Part shown: piece after piece, positions 9,222 through 18,209 of the stretch
Position numbering within the stretch: position 1 is the stretch's first letter
How the letters are laid out: every line of letters starts with the position of its first letter
Source of the DNA: Vibrio metoecus
GTDB lineage: Bacteria; Pseudomonadota; Gammaproteobacteria; Enterobacterales; Vibrionaceae
Assembly: GCF_000696385.1 (NCBI RefSeq)
Contig: NZ_JJMN01000074.1
Location: forward strand, 62,001 to 126,000
Direction of reading: 5' to 3'
Length of the DNA: 64,000 bases
Notes under the pieces: generated by a model
What the model saw: the letters and a program-made list of their open reading frames with translations, nothing else
What the model was told of the DNA's origin: nothing
The model's database searches: none
Position numbers and translations under genes: made by a program

Positions 9222-10317
9222 TTACGCGTATTGCGTTTCGAACTCTTTCATAAAGTCGACAAGAGCCTGAACGCCTTCTAATGGCATCGCGTTATAAATA
9301 GAAGCACGCATACCACCAACCACACGATGTCCTTTCAACGAGACTAAACCACGCGCTTCAGCCAGTTCCAAGAAGGTGTCATCTAACTCGGGTTTCGCGA
9401 GTTGGAATGGCACATTCATCAACGAACGGTTATCAGGGTGGATCTCGTTACGATAGAAATCTGACGAATCAATATAGTCGTAAAGCAACGCTGCTTTGGC
9501 GCGGTTTACTTCTTCAATCGCTTTCACACCACCTTGTGCTTTCAACCATTGGAAAACGAGGCCCGATAGATACCAAGCAAAGGTAGGTGGTGTGTTAAAC
9601 ATCGATTCTTGCTCAGCAAGAATTTTGTAATTCAAAACACCAGGCAGCAAGTCACTGGCGAAATCCAGCAAATCATCACGGACGATCGCAATACAGATCC
9701 CCGCAGGGCCAATGTTCTTTTGCGCGCCGGCATAAATTACGCCGTATTTTGATACATCAATTTCACGCGACAAAATAGTGGAAGACATGTCGGCAACGAT
9801 CGGCTTGTCGGTTACTGGCAAATCGTTGATTTCAATCCCATCAATGGTTTCGTTAGGACAAAAATGCACATATGCCGCATTATTGGCAATGCGCCACTCA
9901 CTGGCAGGTAACACTGCAATTTTGCCTTCTTTTTTGATCTTGGCATTAAAAACATCGACAGTGCAGTATTTCTTTGCTTCTTTCACTGCACTCATTGCCC
10001 AGTAGCCCGCATCAATGTACGTTGCCGTGTCCGCTTCACCTAATAAGTTCAATGGTACCGCGGACAAACTGCGCACGCGCTCCGCCTTGGCAAAACAGCA
10101 CTTTGTAATTATCTGGAATATTCAGAAGATCGCGCAAATCGCGCTCTGCCTGCTCGGCAACTTGAATGAATGGCTTACTGCGGTGGCTGATTTCCATCAC
10201 CGAAGTACCTAGGTGATTCCAGTTTACAAACTCAGCTTGTGCTTGCTGCATCACGGCTTTAGGTAACGCCGCTGGACCTGCACTAAAGTTATAAACCGTA
10301 TCGGTGTTGTGCTCCAT
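9222..10317 (-). pseudogene. serC: Phosphoserine aminotransferase SerC, frameshifted near 10064
   Basis: PLP enzyme that converts 3-phosphohydroxypyruvate to phosphoserine in serine synthesis and acts in pyridoxal phosphate synthesis. The start is ATG at 10317 (MEHNTDTVYNFSAGPAALPK) with an AGGAG-type site. The first frame reads correctly to GGARAQF and then runs off; the second frame resumes at AAVPLNLLGE. Dropping the base at 10064 joins them and gives 364 residues, normal for SerC. The PLP-lysine region VIYAGAQKNIGPAG and the end RASIYNAMPLEGV are intact. Such an essential gene with one clean slip points to a sequencing insertion. Confidence 0.92.
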
Positions 10318-10383
10318 GTGTTCTTTGCTCCTGCTAACGAAAAGTGTTGTGATTAATACCACTTTTTTTATCAGATAAAAAGC

Positions 10384-10413
10384 AAGAAAAGAGACCTTAC
10401 GGCCTCTTTTCTT
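10384..10413 (-). terminator. Terminator of the DUF945 gene
   Basis: On the minus strand AAGAAAAGAGGCC pairs with GGTCTCTTTTCTT with one mismatch and a 4-base loop, and a T-rich run follows. It lies 26 bases past the stop codon at 10439. Confidence 0.7.
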
Positions 10414-10438
10414 GAGCAAAACACAACAAAATGACAGG

Positions 10439-11706
10439 TTAGCCTTGCGACATCATTAACGGCATTAACAACATCACGAGAGGCATGGTTTTTCCACTCG
10501 GGAAAACCACATTGCCTTCTTTAATTTCAGCTTCCAGCGTGTAGCCTTTGTCATCTTTTGTCATCATCTCCATCATCATCAACTGGTCAATACCTTGTTG
10601 AATGAACGGGAAAGCTTCCACCAATTGGTGAGAAATGAACGTTTTAGTTTGACCGGTTAATGCAGGAACGATAGCCATCGGATCTTGTAAAAGATTCTGC
10701 GTGCCTTCCGGAACCGCAAAACGCCAGTTAGAAGCAAAGTCCCCTCCTGCAATGTTGGCCGCAAATTTATCGATAGCCACAAAGAAACCTTTATTAAACA
10801 GCGCTTCCACTTGTGGCAGAATTTGTTCAATATCCTTGTCCGTCATTTCTGGGGAGCCTTGATACAGCGCAGAAAGAGCTTTGGTCGCTGTAGCATCTAA
10901 ATCACCGAGCGTAAAATCTAACGCAAAGTCTTTAAACTCTCCGTCACTGTATTTGGCGTTCGCAACCTTCATTTGATGCGCCGTCGTAAAGCGAGTTTGC
11001 GTGCCATCAAGTCCAGAAGTGAAGTGGTAGCTCTAAAACCATCCATATCAAACTCAGAATGACCTGCTTGACTCACACTCAACTTATCCAGTTTGAAATT
11101 TTGCGCTCCTAACCACAAGCCATCACTCTCTTTACCTTGCCCCTCGCCAGAAATTTGGCTAAGCACCATTTGTGCTTGGTTTTCAAAATCCAAGATTGTT
11201 TTAGGCATATTGAGTTGGAACGTCATTTCACCCAATGTCGTGACAGAACCCGACATTTGTGCAGGCTCAACCGTTACCGTAATCGGCTCTTCACCTTGGA
11301 ATACGTAATTCCACTGATCCAATTTAACGGTGTAATCGGTATTTCCATTTAGATGGGTATTAGACAAGATCTGCAACGGAAATTGCGGGAATTGTGGCAA
11401 TGTCGATACGGCAGAAACCCCCGTCAAACCATGACTTAATTGACTGTCCACCAGAATTTCGGTCGGAATCCCTTCCGCTTGCAATTGAGCTACAATCGCT
11501 GGGTCTGTGATGCGGTAACGCGTCTGCATTTGCGACGATAAATAGCCACGTTGGTAATTGACCAGTTCTGCTGTGGTTGAGGCGCTTTTAAAATTGTTAA
11601 TACCGTCAGTGATCGCAGACTCTCCAATTTGTCCTACCGCGAGCGGCCAGCATAAACCAAGCGCAACTGCCCCACCCACTGCACCGATAATTTTTATTGA
11701 TTTCAT
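10439..11706 (-). pseudogene. DUF945 family protein (YdgA-like), frameshifted near 11020
   Basis: Resembles the DUF945/YdgA family of membrane-anchored proteins of unknown function. It starts with a hydrophobic N-terminal anchor (residues 5-25, GAVGGAVALGLCW). The N-terminal part ends in a false tail RRRIK and stops at 10969; the rest continues in another frame from MKVANAKYSDGEFKDF. The two pieces overlap as ATGA, which mimics coupled genes. However, the second frame is open upstream and reads TSGLDGTQTRFTTAHQ, and adding one base at about 11020 gives a single 422-residue protein. I therefore treat it as one gene with a one-base deletion. Confidence 0.72.
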
Positions 11707-11928
11707 AGTCGAATATTTCCTTGGGATTGAGTCTAATTAGTTTAGGGGACGAAAGTCGTACAAGATACAAATAATTGTCAACATTTGCGCAAACAGCGGG
11801 AAAAGTATGAAATAAATCAGAGTATTGAATTGCAACACTGTTGATTAGGAATTCTCCAACCCTGCTCCCACTTCACCGACCCTATCCCTGCTACAGTAAC
11901 AACTTGAACCGTTGCCAGAGAAAAGGCT

Positions 11929-13872
11929 GTGAATCGCTATGCCCTGCTTATTTTAGATAGCAACCCGGTCAGTATTGAACAATGGCGTCAAGAGCTGGCT
12001 GGTTTTGCCAATAAATTCGATATCTGCAGTGCAGAATCCATCGAAGAAGCTCAACAATGGTTAGAGTTTCTTGAACAACATGAGCAAATCGTCGCTCTCG
12101 TCATCGCCAGCCACCATGAAGCACTCAACGGTGCCGAGTTTTTAATCCGATTGGATAAAATTTCCCACACTCGTTACGCACGTAAAGTTCTGGTCAGCTG
12201 CGGGCAAGATATCCAAGCCATTCTTAACGCCGTGAACGAAGGCCGTTTAGATTATTGCCTGACCAAGCCATTGCAAGATCACGTTTTACGCAAAACCGTA
12301 CTACAAGAACTCACTTCCTTTGTGTTAGAGCACGACAAAGACAATATGCTTAGTTACAGCACGGTGTTGGATCAACAACGTCTACTGCGCGCGCACATTG
12401 ATCATAAAATGCGTAGCTACAGTGAAGGCTTTATCACCGATTACCACAAACTCTCCGATAATGAATTAGCCGAAAAAGTGATCGGCGCTTTGTACCAATT
12501 TTTTGATGAGAAAGACGAAACACAGGCGTGCCGAACCTATTCAGCACAACATTTGCTCACCCAAGAAGGCGAACCAAACCGATTTTTATGGTTTATTACG
12601 GAAGGGGAAGTCGCGCTCTACAAAAAAGATGACCTCGGTCAGCAACGTGAAGTGGTACGCCACAAAAAGGGCAATATTGTCGGAGGGATGTCATTTGTCA
12701 CTGGTGAGCCTTCCTTTTCTACCGCGATAACCTTAACCAAAACGGAAGTGATTAAACTCGATCGCGATGTGTTTAGCAAAGTGATGCATAACGATACCAG
12801 CTTACTGCCACTGTTTACTAACCTACTTCTGCGCCACTTTAATCGGCGTTTGCAACGCAGCATCACCACCAAACTGGAGCTGCAAAAAACCCTCGACTCT
12901 CTTGAATCGGCGCATCAACAACTCATGGAACGCGAGAAAATGGCCATGCTAGGCCAACTGGTCGCAGGGGTCGCACACGAACTCAATAATCCTGTGGCGG
13001 CCATTTTGAGAGGTACGGAAACCCTCTCTTCGCATATTCGTCTTCTGATTGGGGGAGAAGATCGAGCAGACACAGAGCAGCTCGGCGCACAATTGCTTTA
13101 CCAAGCCATGCAAGCCAAACCGATCTCAACCTCGGAAGAGCGGGGCAAAGCGAAACAATTAGAAGAACTCATTCATCATCGTTTGATGGCGAAAAAAATG
13201 GTCAAGCTCGGCCTTGATAATGACGAGCCCATGATTCAGCTTGCCAGAAGCCGCCCTGAAACCGCCCAAAAACAACTCGAACAATTAGAAAGTTACCATA
13301 TTACCGGCAGCACACTGCGATCAATTCAAGTTTGCGCACAACGTATCGCAGATATGGTGAAAAGCCTTAAAGGCTATGCGCGTCCCGACGATGAAACTTA
13401 TCGATTGGCCGATATTCATGAAGGCATCGAAGACACTCTGGTCATTTTCGAAAATCGTCTAAAGCGGCATAAAGTAGAAAAAGAGTACGCCCCACTGCCT
13501 CTCATTTACTGTTTACCTATCGCTTTGCAGCAAGTCTGGACCAACCTCATTTCGAATGCGATTGATGCATTTCCGGGACATGGCGTATTACGTATAGAAA
13601 CTCAGCAACAACAACATCAAAATATCGACTATGCCGTCGTTCGTTTTACTGATAATGGTTGTGGTATTCCAGACCAGCTTAAAGAGCAGATATTCGCCCT
13701 CAATTACACCACCAAACGAGAAGGTAATTTTGGTCTTGGCATTGGGCTTTCTGTATGCCAGCAGATCATTCTGCAACATCAGGGATGGATTGAAGTCGAA
13801 TCCGAACCCAATCTCTACACCACCATGACAGTGTGGCTACCGCTCGATGCATCCACGGTCACAAGGAGCTAA
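11929..13872 (+). CDS. Sensor histidine kinase: pseudo-receiver + cNMP-binding-like + HisKA/HATPase
   Basis: A soluble 647-residue hybrid kinase with no membrane segment. Residues 1-125 form a receiver domain in which the acidic pocket is lost: LDSN replaces DD at 9-12 and Ser61 stands where the phospho-acceptor Asp belongs, while Lys113 is kept. Residues about 185-305 look like a cyclic-nucleotide-binding-like beta barrel (HLLTQEGEPNRFLWFITEGEVAL). The H-box GVAHELNNP has His350, the N-box TNLISNAIDAF has Asn543, and G-boxes are DNGCGIP and GIGLSVCQQI. The start is GTG with an AAAAGG site. It is cotranscribed with the response regulator that follows at once. The signal is unknown. Confidence 0.88.
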   Translation: MNRYALLILDSNPVSIEQWRQELAGFANKFDICSAESIEEAQQWLEFLEQHEQIVALVIASHHEALNGAEFLIRLDKISHTRYARKVLVSCGQDIQAILNAVNEGRLDYCLTKPLQDHVLRKTVLQELTSFVLEHDKDNMLSYSTVLDQQRLLRAHIDHKMRSYSEGFITDYHKLSDNELAEKVIGALYQFFDEKDETQACRTYSAQHLLTQEGEPNRFLWFITEGEVALYKKDDLGQQREVVRHKKGNIVGGMSFVTGEPSFSTAITLTKTEVIKLDRDVFSKVMHNDTSLLPLFTNLLLRHFNRRLQRSITTKLELQKTLDSLESAHQQLMEREKMAMLGQLVAGVAHELNNPVAAILRGTETLSSHIRLLIGGEDRADTEQLGAQLLYQAMQAKPISTSEERGKAKQLEELIHHRLMAKKMVKLGLDNDEPMIQLARSRPETAQKQLEQLESYHITGSTLRSIQVCAQRIADMVKSLKGYARPDDETYRLADIHEGIEDTLVIFENRLKRHKVEKEYAPLPLIYCLPIALQQVWTNLISNAIDAFPGHGVLRIETQQQQHQNIDYAVVRFTDNGCGIPDQLKEQIFALNYTTKREGNFGLGIGLSVCQQIILQHQGWIEVESEPNLYTTMTVWLPLDASTVTRS

Positions 13873-13874
13873 TG

Positions 13875-14372
13875 ATGAATAAATACCTGATTTTATGTGT
13901 AGACGATGAACGAGAAGTGCTCGACAGTGTCGTGCAAGATCTTGATTGTTTTGAACAACATTTCATCATTGAAGCGGCGGAATCCGTCGCTGAAGCAAAA
14001 TCGGTTATTGATGACTATCGAGAAGAGAGCATTCCTCTTGCTCTGATCTTGTGCGATCACATCATGCCAGAGCAGACTGGAATCCAATTCCTGATTGAAC
14101 TCAACCAAGACAGCGATACCGCTAAAACACGCAAAATGCTGCTCACTGGCCAAGCGGGGCTGGAAGATACCGTTCAAGCCGTTAACCATGCCAGTTTACA
14201 CTTTTATATCCCTAAACCATGGCACGGTGAACAATTACGTCAGGTGGTAAAAGAACAACTGACCCAATACGTCATTGAAAATGCAGATGACTTAATGCCT
14301 TGGATTCAAATTTTGGATGCAGAAAAAATTCTGAATGCGATCTCAGCCAAAAGAATGAGCTTTGGTGAATAG
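13875..14372 (+). CDS. Stand-alone response regulator
   Basis: A 165-residue protein starting MNKYLILCVDDE, holding one receiver domain with Asp10, Asp11, phospho-acceptor Asp61 (ILCDHIMP), Thr91 and Lys114, and a helical tail with no DNA-binding domain. It probably works by protein contact or phosphotransfer. ATG codons at 13872 and 13875 overlap or abut the kinase stop; AAGGAG at 13862-13867 fits 13875 best. It aligns residue for residue with the N-terminal pseudo-receiver of the kinase upstream (Asp61 against Ser61), so both appear to come from one ancestral domain. Confidence 0.88.
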   Translation: MNKYLILCVDDEREVLDSVVQDLDCFEQHFIIEAAESVAEAKSVIDDYREESIPLALILCDHIMPEQTGIQFLIELNQDSDTAKTRKMLLTGQAGLEDTVQAVNHASLHFYIPKPWHGEQLRQVVKEQLTQYVIENADDLMPWIQILDAEKILNAISAKRMSFGE

Positions 14373-14561
14373 CAATCTGGCATTTAACTTGCTTAAAATT
14401 CATCTCAACGACAAAACTCTGACATTTTTTGATAGTAGCTTGATACATCAATGCCTTATGATGTCAACCATGAGCTCGGAGTCGGTTTTATGGCTTCAGT
14501 CACTGTGGATATACAGGCAGTGGCCTTGGAATTAATCAGAAGATATAGGTTTATCTTAATT

Positions 14562-15116
14562 ATGCGTAAAACAATCATTGCAACTGCACTACTTCTTACC
14601 GCGGGTTCAGCATTCGCTGTTGACGGTAATAATAATGATAGCCGTACCGTAATGAGCAACTTTAGCTATGACTACGTAGAAGCGCGCATCGGCGCTAGCC
14701 CGGTTACTTTTGGTGCTGCGATGAGCCGTTCTGTACACCCTAATGCTCATGCTATTGCTCGTATCGACTCTGAATTTGAGAGTGACTATGACGTCGCCGC
14801 TGGATTTGGCTTCCATGCACCAGTCAATAACTGGGCAGATGTGACGGGGGAAATGCTATTTCGTTTAGTGGATGACCGCAAACGTTCAAGCGCCGATACC
14901 GGTATGGAACTGAATGTTGGTATTCGCCAATGGTTAGGCCCTCAACTCGAAGTCGGTGGCAAGGCAGGTTATGTGTCTATCGATAACAACGATGATTGGT
15001 TAGGCTCAGTGTATGCACGTTTCCATTCTACCGAACTCTTTTCTCTCGGTGCTGAAGCTCGCTTTAATGACTTTTATGACGACCAGTTGATGTTTACTGC
15101 GCGCTTTAACTTCTAA
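14562..15116 (+). CDS. Small outer-membrane beta-barrel-like protein, function unknown
   Basis: A 184-residue exported protein. The signal peptide MRKTIIATALLLTAGSAFA has a clear AFA cleavage site. The mature part has alternating hydrophobic and polar strands, several aromatic ends (VYARF, EARF, FTARFNF) and ends in phenylalanine, as expected for a BAM-inserted barrel of about eight strands. I do not recognise a named family. The ATG at 14562 was chosen because it opens the signal peptide; the longer open frame from 14451 puts extra residues before it. No good ribosome site is visible. It follows the two-component genes by 190 bases, so a regulatory link is possible but not shown. Confidence 0.72.
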   Translation: MRKTIIATALLLTAGSAFAVDGNNNDSRTVMSNFSYDYVEARIGASPVTFGAAMSRSVHPNAHAIARIDSEFESDYDVAAGFGFHAPVNNWADVTGEMLFRLVDDRKRSSADTGMELNVGIRQWLGPQLEVGGKAGYVSIDNNDDWLGSVYARFHSTELFSLGAEARFNDFYDDQLMFTARFNF

Positions 15117-15142
15117 GTTCTCAGATAAACTCTGACATTAAT

Positions 15143-15172
15143 AAAGAAGCCGGGGTTATCCCGGCTTCTTTA
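15143..15172. terminator. Terminator between outer-membrane protein gene and tfoX
   Basis: AAAGAAGCCGGG and CCCGGCTTCTTT pair around a short loop, with T-rich sequence following on both strands, serving two convergent genes. Confidence 0.88.
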
Positions 15173-15211
15173 TTAAACTTGTTCATCATTGGATTCGTTT
15201 AGCGACGTACT

Positions 15212-15799
15212 CTAACGTTGCTGACAGCTTTCAAGTAGCTGACGCTTACGTGGCTCTTGTAACAACTTCCAATGGATCCCTTCAATAGCTCCCGCAAATT
15301 TCCACAGCAGTTTGACGTCCACATCGCTACCGTAAGCTTGACGTACTTTATTAAACACTTCCGGAGCACCCATGCTCATGAAGGTTTCAACATCATCAAT
15401 CCCCGCTTTTTTCACCATGCGCTCTAAAGTGAGCTGCATATTGGGCAGGTCACGCAAACGACGGCTCGCGGCTGAACGTTGAAACTCACGCTGATTCACC
15501 GAAAACTGGATGGAACGTTCGATAATGGAGTCTAGCTCAGGGTGACTTTTTTCATATAAATCAGTGATGTCGTAATAGTTTACCGTTGCGGTTGTCTGCT
15601 TCTTCACATGGCGATATTTTTCACATCCCAAAGCAATCAGTTCAGGATCAAGCTCTTCGCCACCACGGACAAAAATTCGATCTTCACTGACTAACACGTA
15701 CATTGCATCATGTTGAAACAAACCAATCCCACCAAACATCGAGCGTTTTTGGTAGGCGCCAAACTTGTTTACGTAATCGAAAAACTGTTGCTCATTCAT
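15212..15799 (-). CDS. tfoX: TfoX/Sxy family competence regulator
   Basis: Transcriptional coregulator that, with CRP, turns on natural-competence genes in vibrios growing on chitin. The N-terminal TfoX domain (KFGAYQKRSMFGGIGLF, SEDRIFVRGG) and C-terminal TfoX domain (RLRDLPNMQLTLERMVKKAG, AIEGIHW) are both complete. I placed the start at 15799 (MNEQQFFDYV) because AAAGGA lies nine bases upstream; in-frame ATGs at 15805 and 15820 would add two or seven residues. In V. cholerae its mRNA leader is known to form an inhibitory structure relieved by the TfoR small RNA, and cAMP-CRP is reported to act on its promoter. Confidence 0.95.
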   Translation of the reverse strand: MNEQQFFDYVNKFGAYQKRSMFGGIGLFQHDAMYVLVSEDRIFVRGGEELDPELIALGCEKYRHVKKQTTATVNYYDITDLYEKSHPELDSIIERSIQFSVNQREFQRSAASRRLRDLPNMQLTLERMVKKAGIDDVETFMSMGAPEVFNKVRQAYGSDVDVKLLWKFAGAIEGIHWKLLQEPRKRQLLESCQQR

Positions 15800-15948
15800 A
15801 TCCATTGATCCTTTAATCATATTCCCCGATTAAGGAAGATCACCAGATAGCAGCAATAAAGCGAAAAAATGAAATCGATAGCAAGTCTATTCAATCGTTA
15901 GTATGAGCTTGCTTATTTTATGTAGCTAATGATAGTTAACGATGAAAA

Positions 15949-15964
15949 ATAAGTCCGGACTTAT
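15949..15964. promoter_or_regulatory. 16-bp perfect palindrome upstream of tfoX
   Basis: ATAAGTCCGGACTTAT reads the same on both strands. Immediately beside it, at 15966-15979, TCACAC and GTGTGA form a second inverted repeat with two bases between. Both lie about 150-180 bases before the tfoX start, where a transcript start would be expected. They may be protein operators or leader-RNA hairpins; I cannot tell which. Confidence 0.55.
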
Positions 15965-15997
15965 CTCACACCCGTGTGATCATTTTGCGCCACATTA

Positions 15998-16013
15998 TGA
16001 GACCAGTATCACA
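15998..16013 (-). promoter_or_regulatory. Candidate CRP site upstream of tfoX
   Basis: The minus strand reads TGTGA-TACTGG-TCTCA, one mismatch from the TGTGA-N6-TCACA consensus. It lies about 205 bases upstream of the tfoX start. On the same strand TTGACG and TAATGT flank it with 17 bases between, so it may overlap a promoter. cAMP-CRP control of tfoX in vibrios is established; this exact site is my inference. Confidence 0.5.
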
Positions 16014-16173
16014 GCGTCAATTTTTTGTTGTCTGGGATGCTTAAGTCCCGTTTATTAAATCGCTCAATAGTTCAACGAAAAAACTAGTACACTCTCCAAA
16101 ACGTGTGGAACCGTTTGCTTATTTAGTTTAGCGATAGTTAAAATGCTCCTAACTTTGCTTGATCGTGTATTTT

Positions 16174-17094
16174 ATGAGTCACCTATCTTTTTACTGGCTA
16201 CCAGAAACTAAACATAAACTCATCCAAGGATTGGAAAGTGAATTTGCGCAATTGGTCGAGCTTTCTATCAGTACCGGAAAAATATCCCTTCCCCCTATCT
16301 CGGATGTCGTTTTAAAAATTCAGCGGTTGTGCTTAATGGAGTCGACCTCCATTACCGATGTAGCAGACTGCTTGATTGAAGACCCTGGCCTTTCGGCCAC
16401 CGTTATTCGTGTCGCTAATTCGGTTGTGTTTAACCGTCGTAATATTACCTGCACCGATATTGTCACCGCCGTTTCTCGGCTAGGCATTTTGCGGGTTCGT
16501 GATATTGTCACTGCACAAGCCATTGAGCAGTTGAAGCATGCCGTCAACCTCAGCAAAGAGTGCAACCGAATACTGGTTAAAAGTGCTACGATTTCTCGGG
16601 AGCTCGGGGCAACCATGCTGCTAGTGACACAAACGTTTAAATGTGTCGATGCGAAAAAATACCAACATCTTGAGCTAGAAAAGGCCTTACTCGTAGGGCT
16701 GCTCGCCGATATTGGTCTGTTTTGTTTGGTCCATGAGTACCACTTATATCTGCAAAATGGGAACTATTTGGATCCCAATATTGCGTTGCAAATTTTCCAA
16801 TCGCAATGCTCCTCAATCAGCCAGTTAGTGTTGCGGCATTGGGGATTTGATAACGACTTTTTAGAAGTTTCCTGCAATTGCGAATTAGTCGCTACTCGTC
16901 CAGAAGTGAGTTACCTGGATATCGCGCGTATTGCACATCACCTACTTATGTTCAGAAAACAAGATGAAGCGATTGACGATCACGATGTCGAAATCAACTC
17001 TGAAGGTGCCGAAGTGCTGTACAAACTCAGTAATTTGAGTGAATTGGAATTTAAAAGTAAGCTGAGCGATGTAATCAGTGCCAGTGGCATCTGA
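16174..17094 (+). CDS. HDOD domain protein
   Basis: A 306-residue cytoplasmic protein with one HDOD domain, a degenerate HD-phosphohydrolase relative common in signalling proteins; members lack the metal site and often tune biofilm, motility or stress traits. The typical entry PPISDVVLKIQRL lies near residue 40, DPGLSATVIRVANS near 75, and GLLADIGLF near 178. I chose the ATG at 16174 (MSHLSFYW); upstream in-frame TTG and GTG codons exist and no clear ribosome site marks any of them. lysO starts 22 bases after its stop and is probably cotranscribed. Confidence 0.82.
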   Translation: MSHLSFYWLPETKHKLIQGLESEFAQLVELSISTGKISLPPISDVVLKIQRLCLMESTSITDVADCLIEDPGLSATVIRVANSVVFNRRNITCTDIVTAVSRLGILRVRDIVTAQAIEQLKHAVNLSKECNRILVKSATISRELGATMLLVTQTFKCVDAKKYQHLELEKALLVGLLADIGLFCLVHEYHLYLQNGNYLDPNIALQIFQSQCSSISQLVLRHWGFDNDFLEVSCNCELVATRPEVSYLDIARIAHHLLMFRKQDEAIDDHDVEINSEGAEVLYKLSNLSELEFKSKLSDVISASGI

Positions 17095-17116
17095 ACAAGC
17101 CAGCCATGAGGATGTT

Positions 17117-18022
17117 ATGCTGTCAGGGATGATTTTTATTTTTTTACCACTTGTTGTCGGTTATCTGTTCACTATTCATAACCCGTCTCACCTTCAACGC
17201 TTAAGCCGTGCAACCTCGAATTTGGTGTACGTGATCCTATTCTTAATGGGCTTAAGCTTAGCGGGTTTGGATAACCTGCAAAGCAATCTACAAACCATTG
17301 TTCAATATACTGCGGTGTTTTTTATCCTCTTAGGCGCTTGTAATCTGATGGCGTTACCTTTGGTTGATCGCTATCTGCCACTGAAAACGGATACCACTCA
17401 CAAAAAGCTCCCGTTATCTAGCATGATGCTAGAGTCCGCTAAGCTTATTCTTGTCGTCGGTGCAGGGTTGGCAGTAGGTGTGATATTGGATCAAGACTTA
17501 CATTGGGTTGAATCCGCCAGCGGTTGGATTCTGTTCCTCCTTTTGTTTTTTATCGGTATCCAACTGCGCAATAGCGGCTTGTCGCTCAAACAAATTCTGC
17601 TCAATAAACACGGTATGGTGATCGCAGCGATCATCATTTCAACTAGCTGGTTAGGTGGAATCGTTGCCGCTTGGGTATTAGATATGCCGATCTATCAAGC
17701 TCTAGCCATGGCATCAGGCTTTGGTTGGTACTCTTTAGCGGGCATTTTGGTTGGTGAAGCGTTTGGTCCAGTGTTAGGTGGCGCCTCCTTTATGATTGAG
17801 TTGCTGCGCGAACTGGTTGCCTTGGTTCTTATCCCGATGTTGATTCGCCGCCATCCTTGCACTGCCATTGGATATGCAGGCGCAACAGCAATGGATTTTA
17901 CCTTACCCGTCATTCAAACCACAGGAGGCGTAAAGTGTGTTCCTGTCGCCATCGTCAGTGGTTTCATTCTCAGCCTGTTGGTACCGGTTTTAATCCTATT
18001 CTTTGTTTCTCTTGCAAGCTAG
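17117..18022 (+). CDS. lysO: Lysine exporter LysO family protein
   Basis: A 301-residue membrane protein with about eight to ten hydrophobic helices, closely matching E. coli LysO (YbjE), which exports lysine. Shared features are PLVVGYL near the start, the GLSLAGLDNL loop, LESAKL, LLLFFIGIQLRN, MASGFGWYSLAGIL, and GATAMDFTLPVIQTTGG near the end. The start at 17117 (MLSGM) has a GAGGA site at 17107-17111; the frame is open upstream into the HDOD gene. Its presence alongside a lysine-riboswitch transporter at 40 kb suggests that both lysine uptake and efflux are encoded in the window. Confidence 0.9.
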   Translation: MLSGMIFIFLPLVVGYLFTIHNPSHLQRLSRATSNLVYVILFLMGLSLAGLDNLQSNLQTIVQYTAVFFILLGACNLMALPLVDRYLPLKTDTTHKKLPLSSMMLESAKLILVVGAGLAVGVILDQDLHWVESASGWILFLLLFFIGIQLRNSGLSLKQILLNKHGMVIAAIIISTSWLGGIVAAWVLDMPIYQALAMASGFGWYSLAGILVGEAFGPVLGGASFMIELLRELVALVLIPMLIRRHPCTAIGYAGATAMDFTLPVIQTTGGVKCVPVAIVSGFILSLLVPVLILFFVSLAS

Positions 18023-18107
18023 ATCTCAAGATTTCCTGAGTGTCTCATTTACAATGTTTCGCTTTGAGATTTACAATTTAGCAAACAATGTATTAACCAA
18101 ACGTTCT

Positions 18108-18139
18108 CAAACGACCGGTTTAGCGCACAAGGTCGTTTG
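18108..18139. terminator. Hairpin downstream of lysO
   Basis: CAAACGACC (18108-18116) pairs with GGTCGTTTG (18131-18139) across a 14-base loop. It is followed by GGGGG, not T, so it is a weak terminator candidate or some other RNA structure. Confidence 0.4.
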
Positions 18140-18209
18140 GGGGTAATACTTTATTTCAGTGAAGTCCCATCGGAACTAACCAACTATAACAATTCAAAAA
18201 GGAAAGATT

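Larger units (their letters stand above)
15821..16173. other. Long divergent intergenic region, tfoX / HDOD gene
   Basis: About 350 AT-rich bases without a gene, between divergent tfoX and the HDOD gene. On the tfoX side AGCAAG (15880-15885) and CTTGCT (15908-15913) could pair in the leader RNA. It also holds a 16-base perfect palindrome, a second inverted repeat and a candidate CRP site, listed separately. The remainder shows nothing I can name. Confidence 0.7.

Noticed and set aside
10439..11706. Two coupled genes overlapping as ATGA
   Set aside because: The downstream frame is open and protein-like upstream of its apparent ATG, and the upstream piece ends in an unnatural basic tail. One frameshifted DUF945 gene explains both.
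15966..15979. TCACAC-CC-GTGTGA as a CRP site
   Set aside because: The half-sites are in the opposite order to TGTGA-N6-TCACA and the spacing is wrong.
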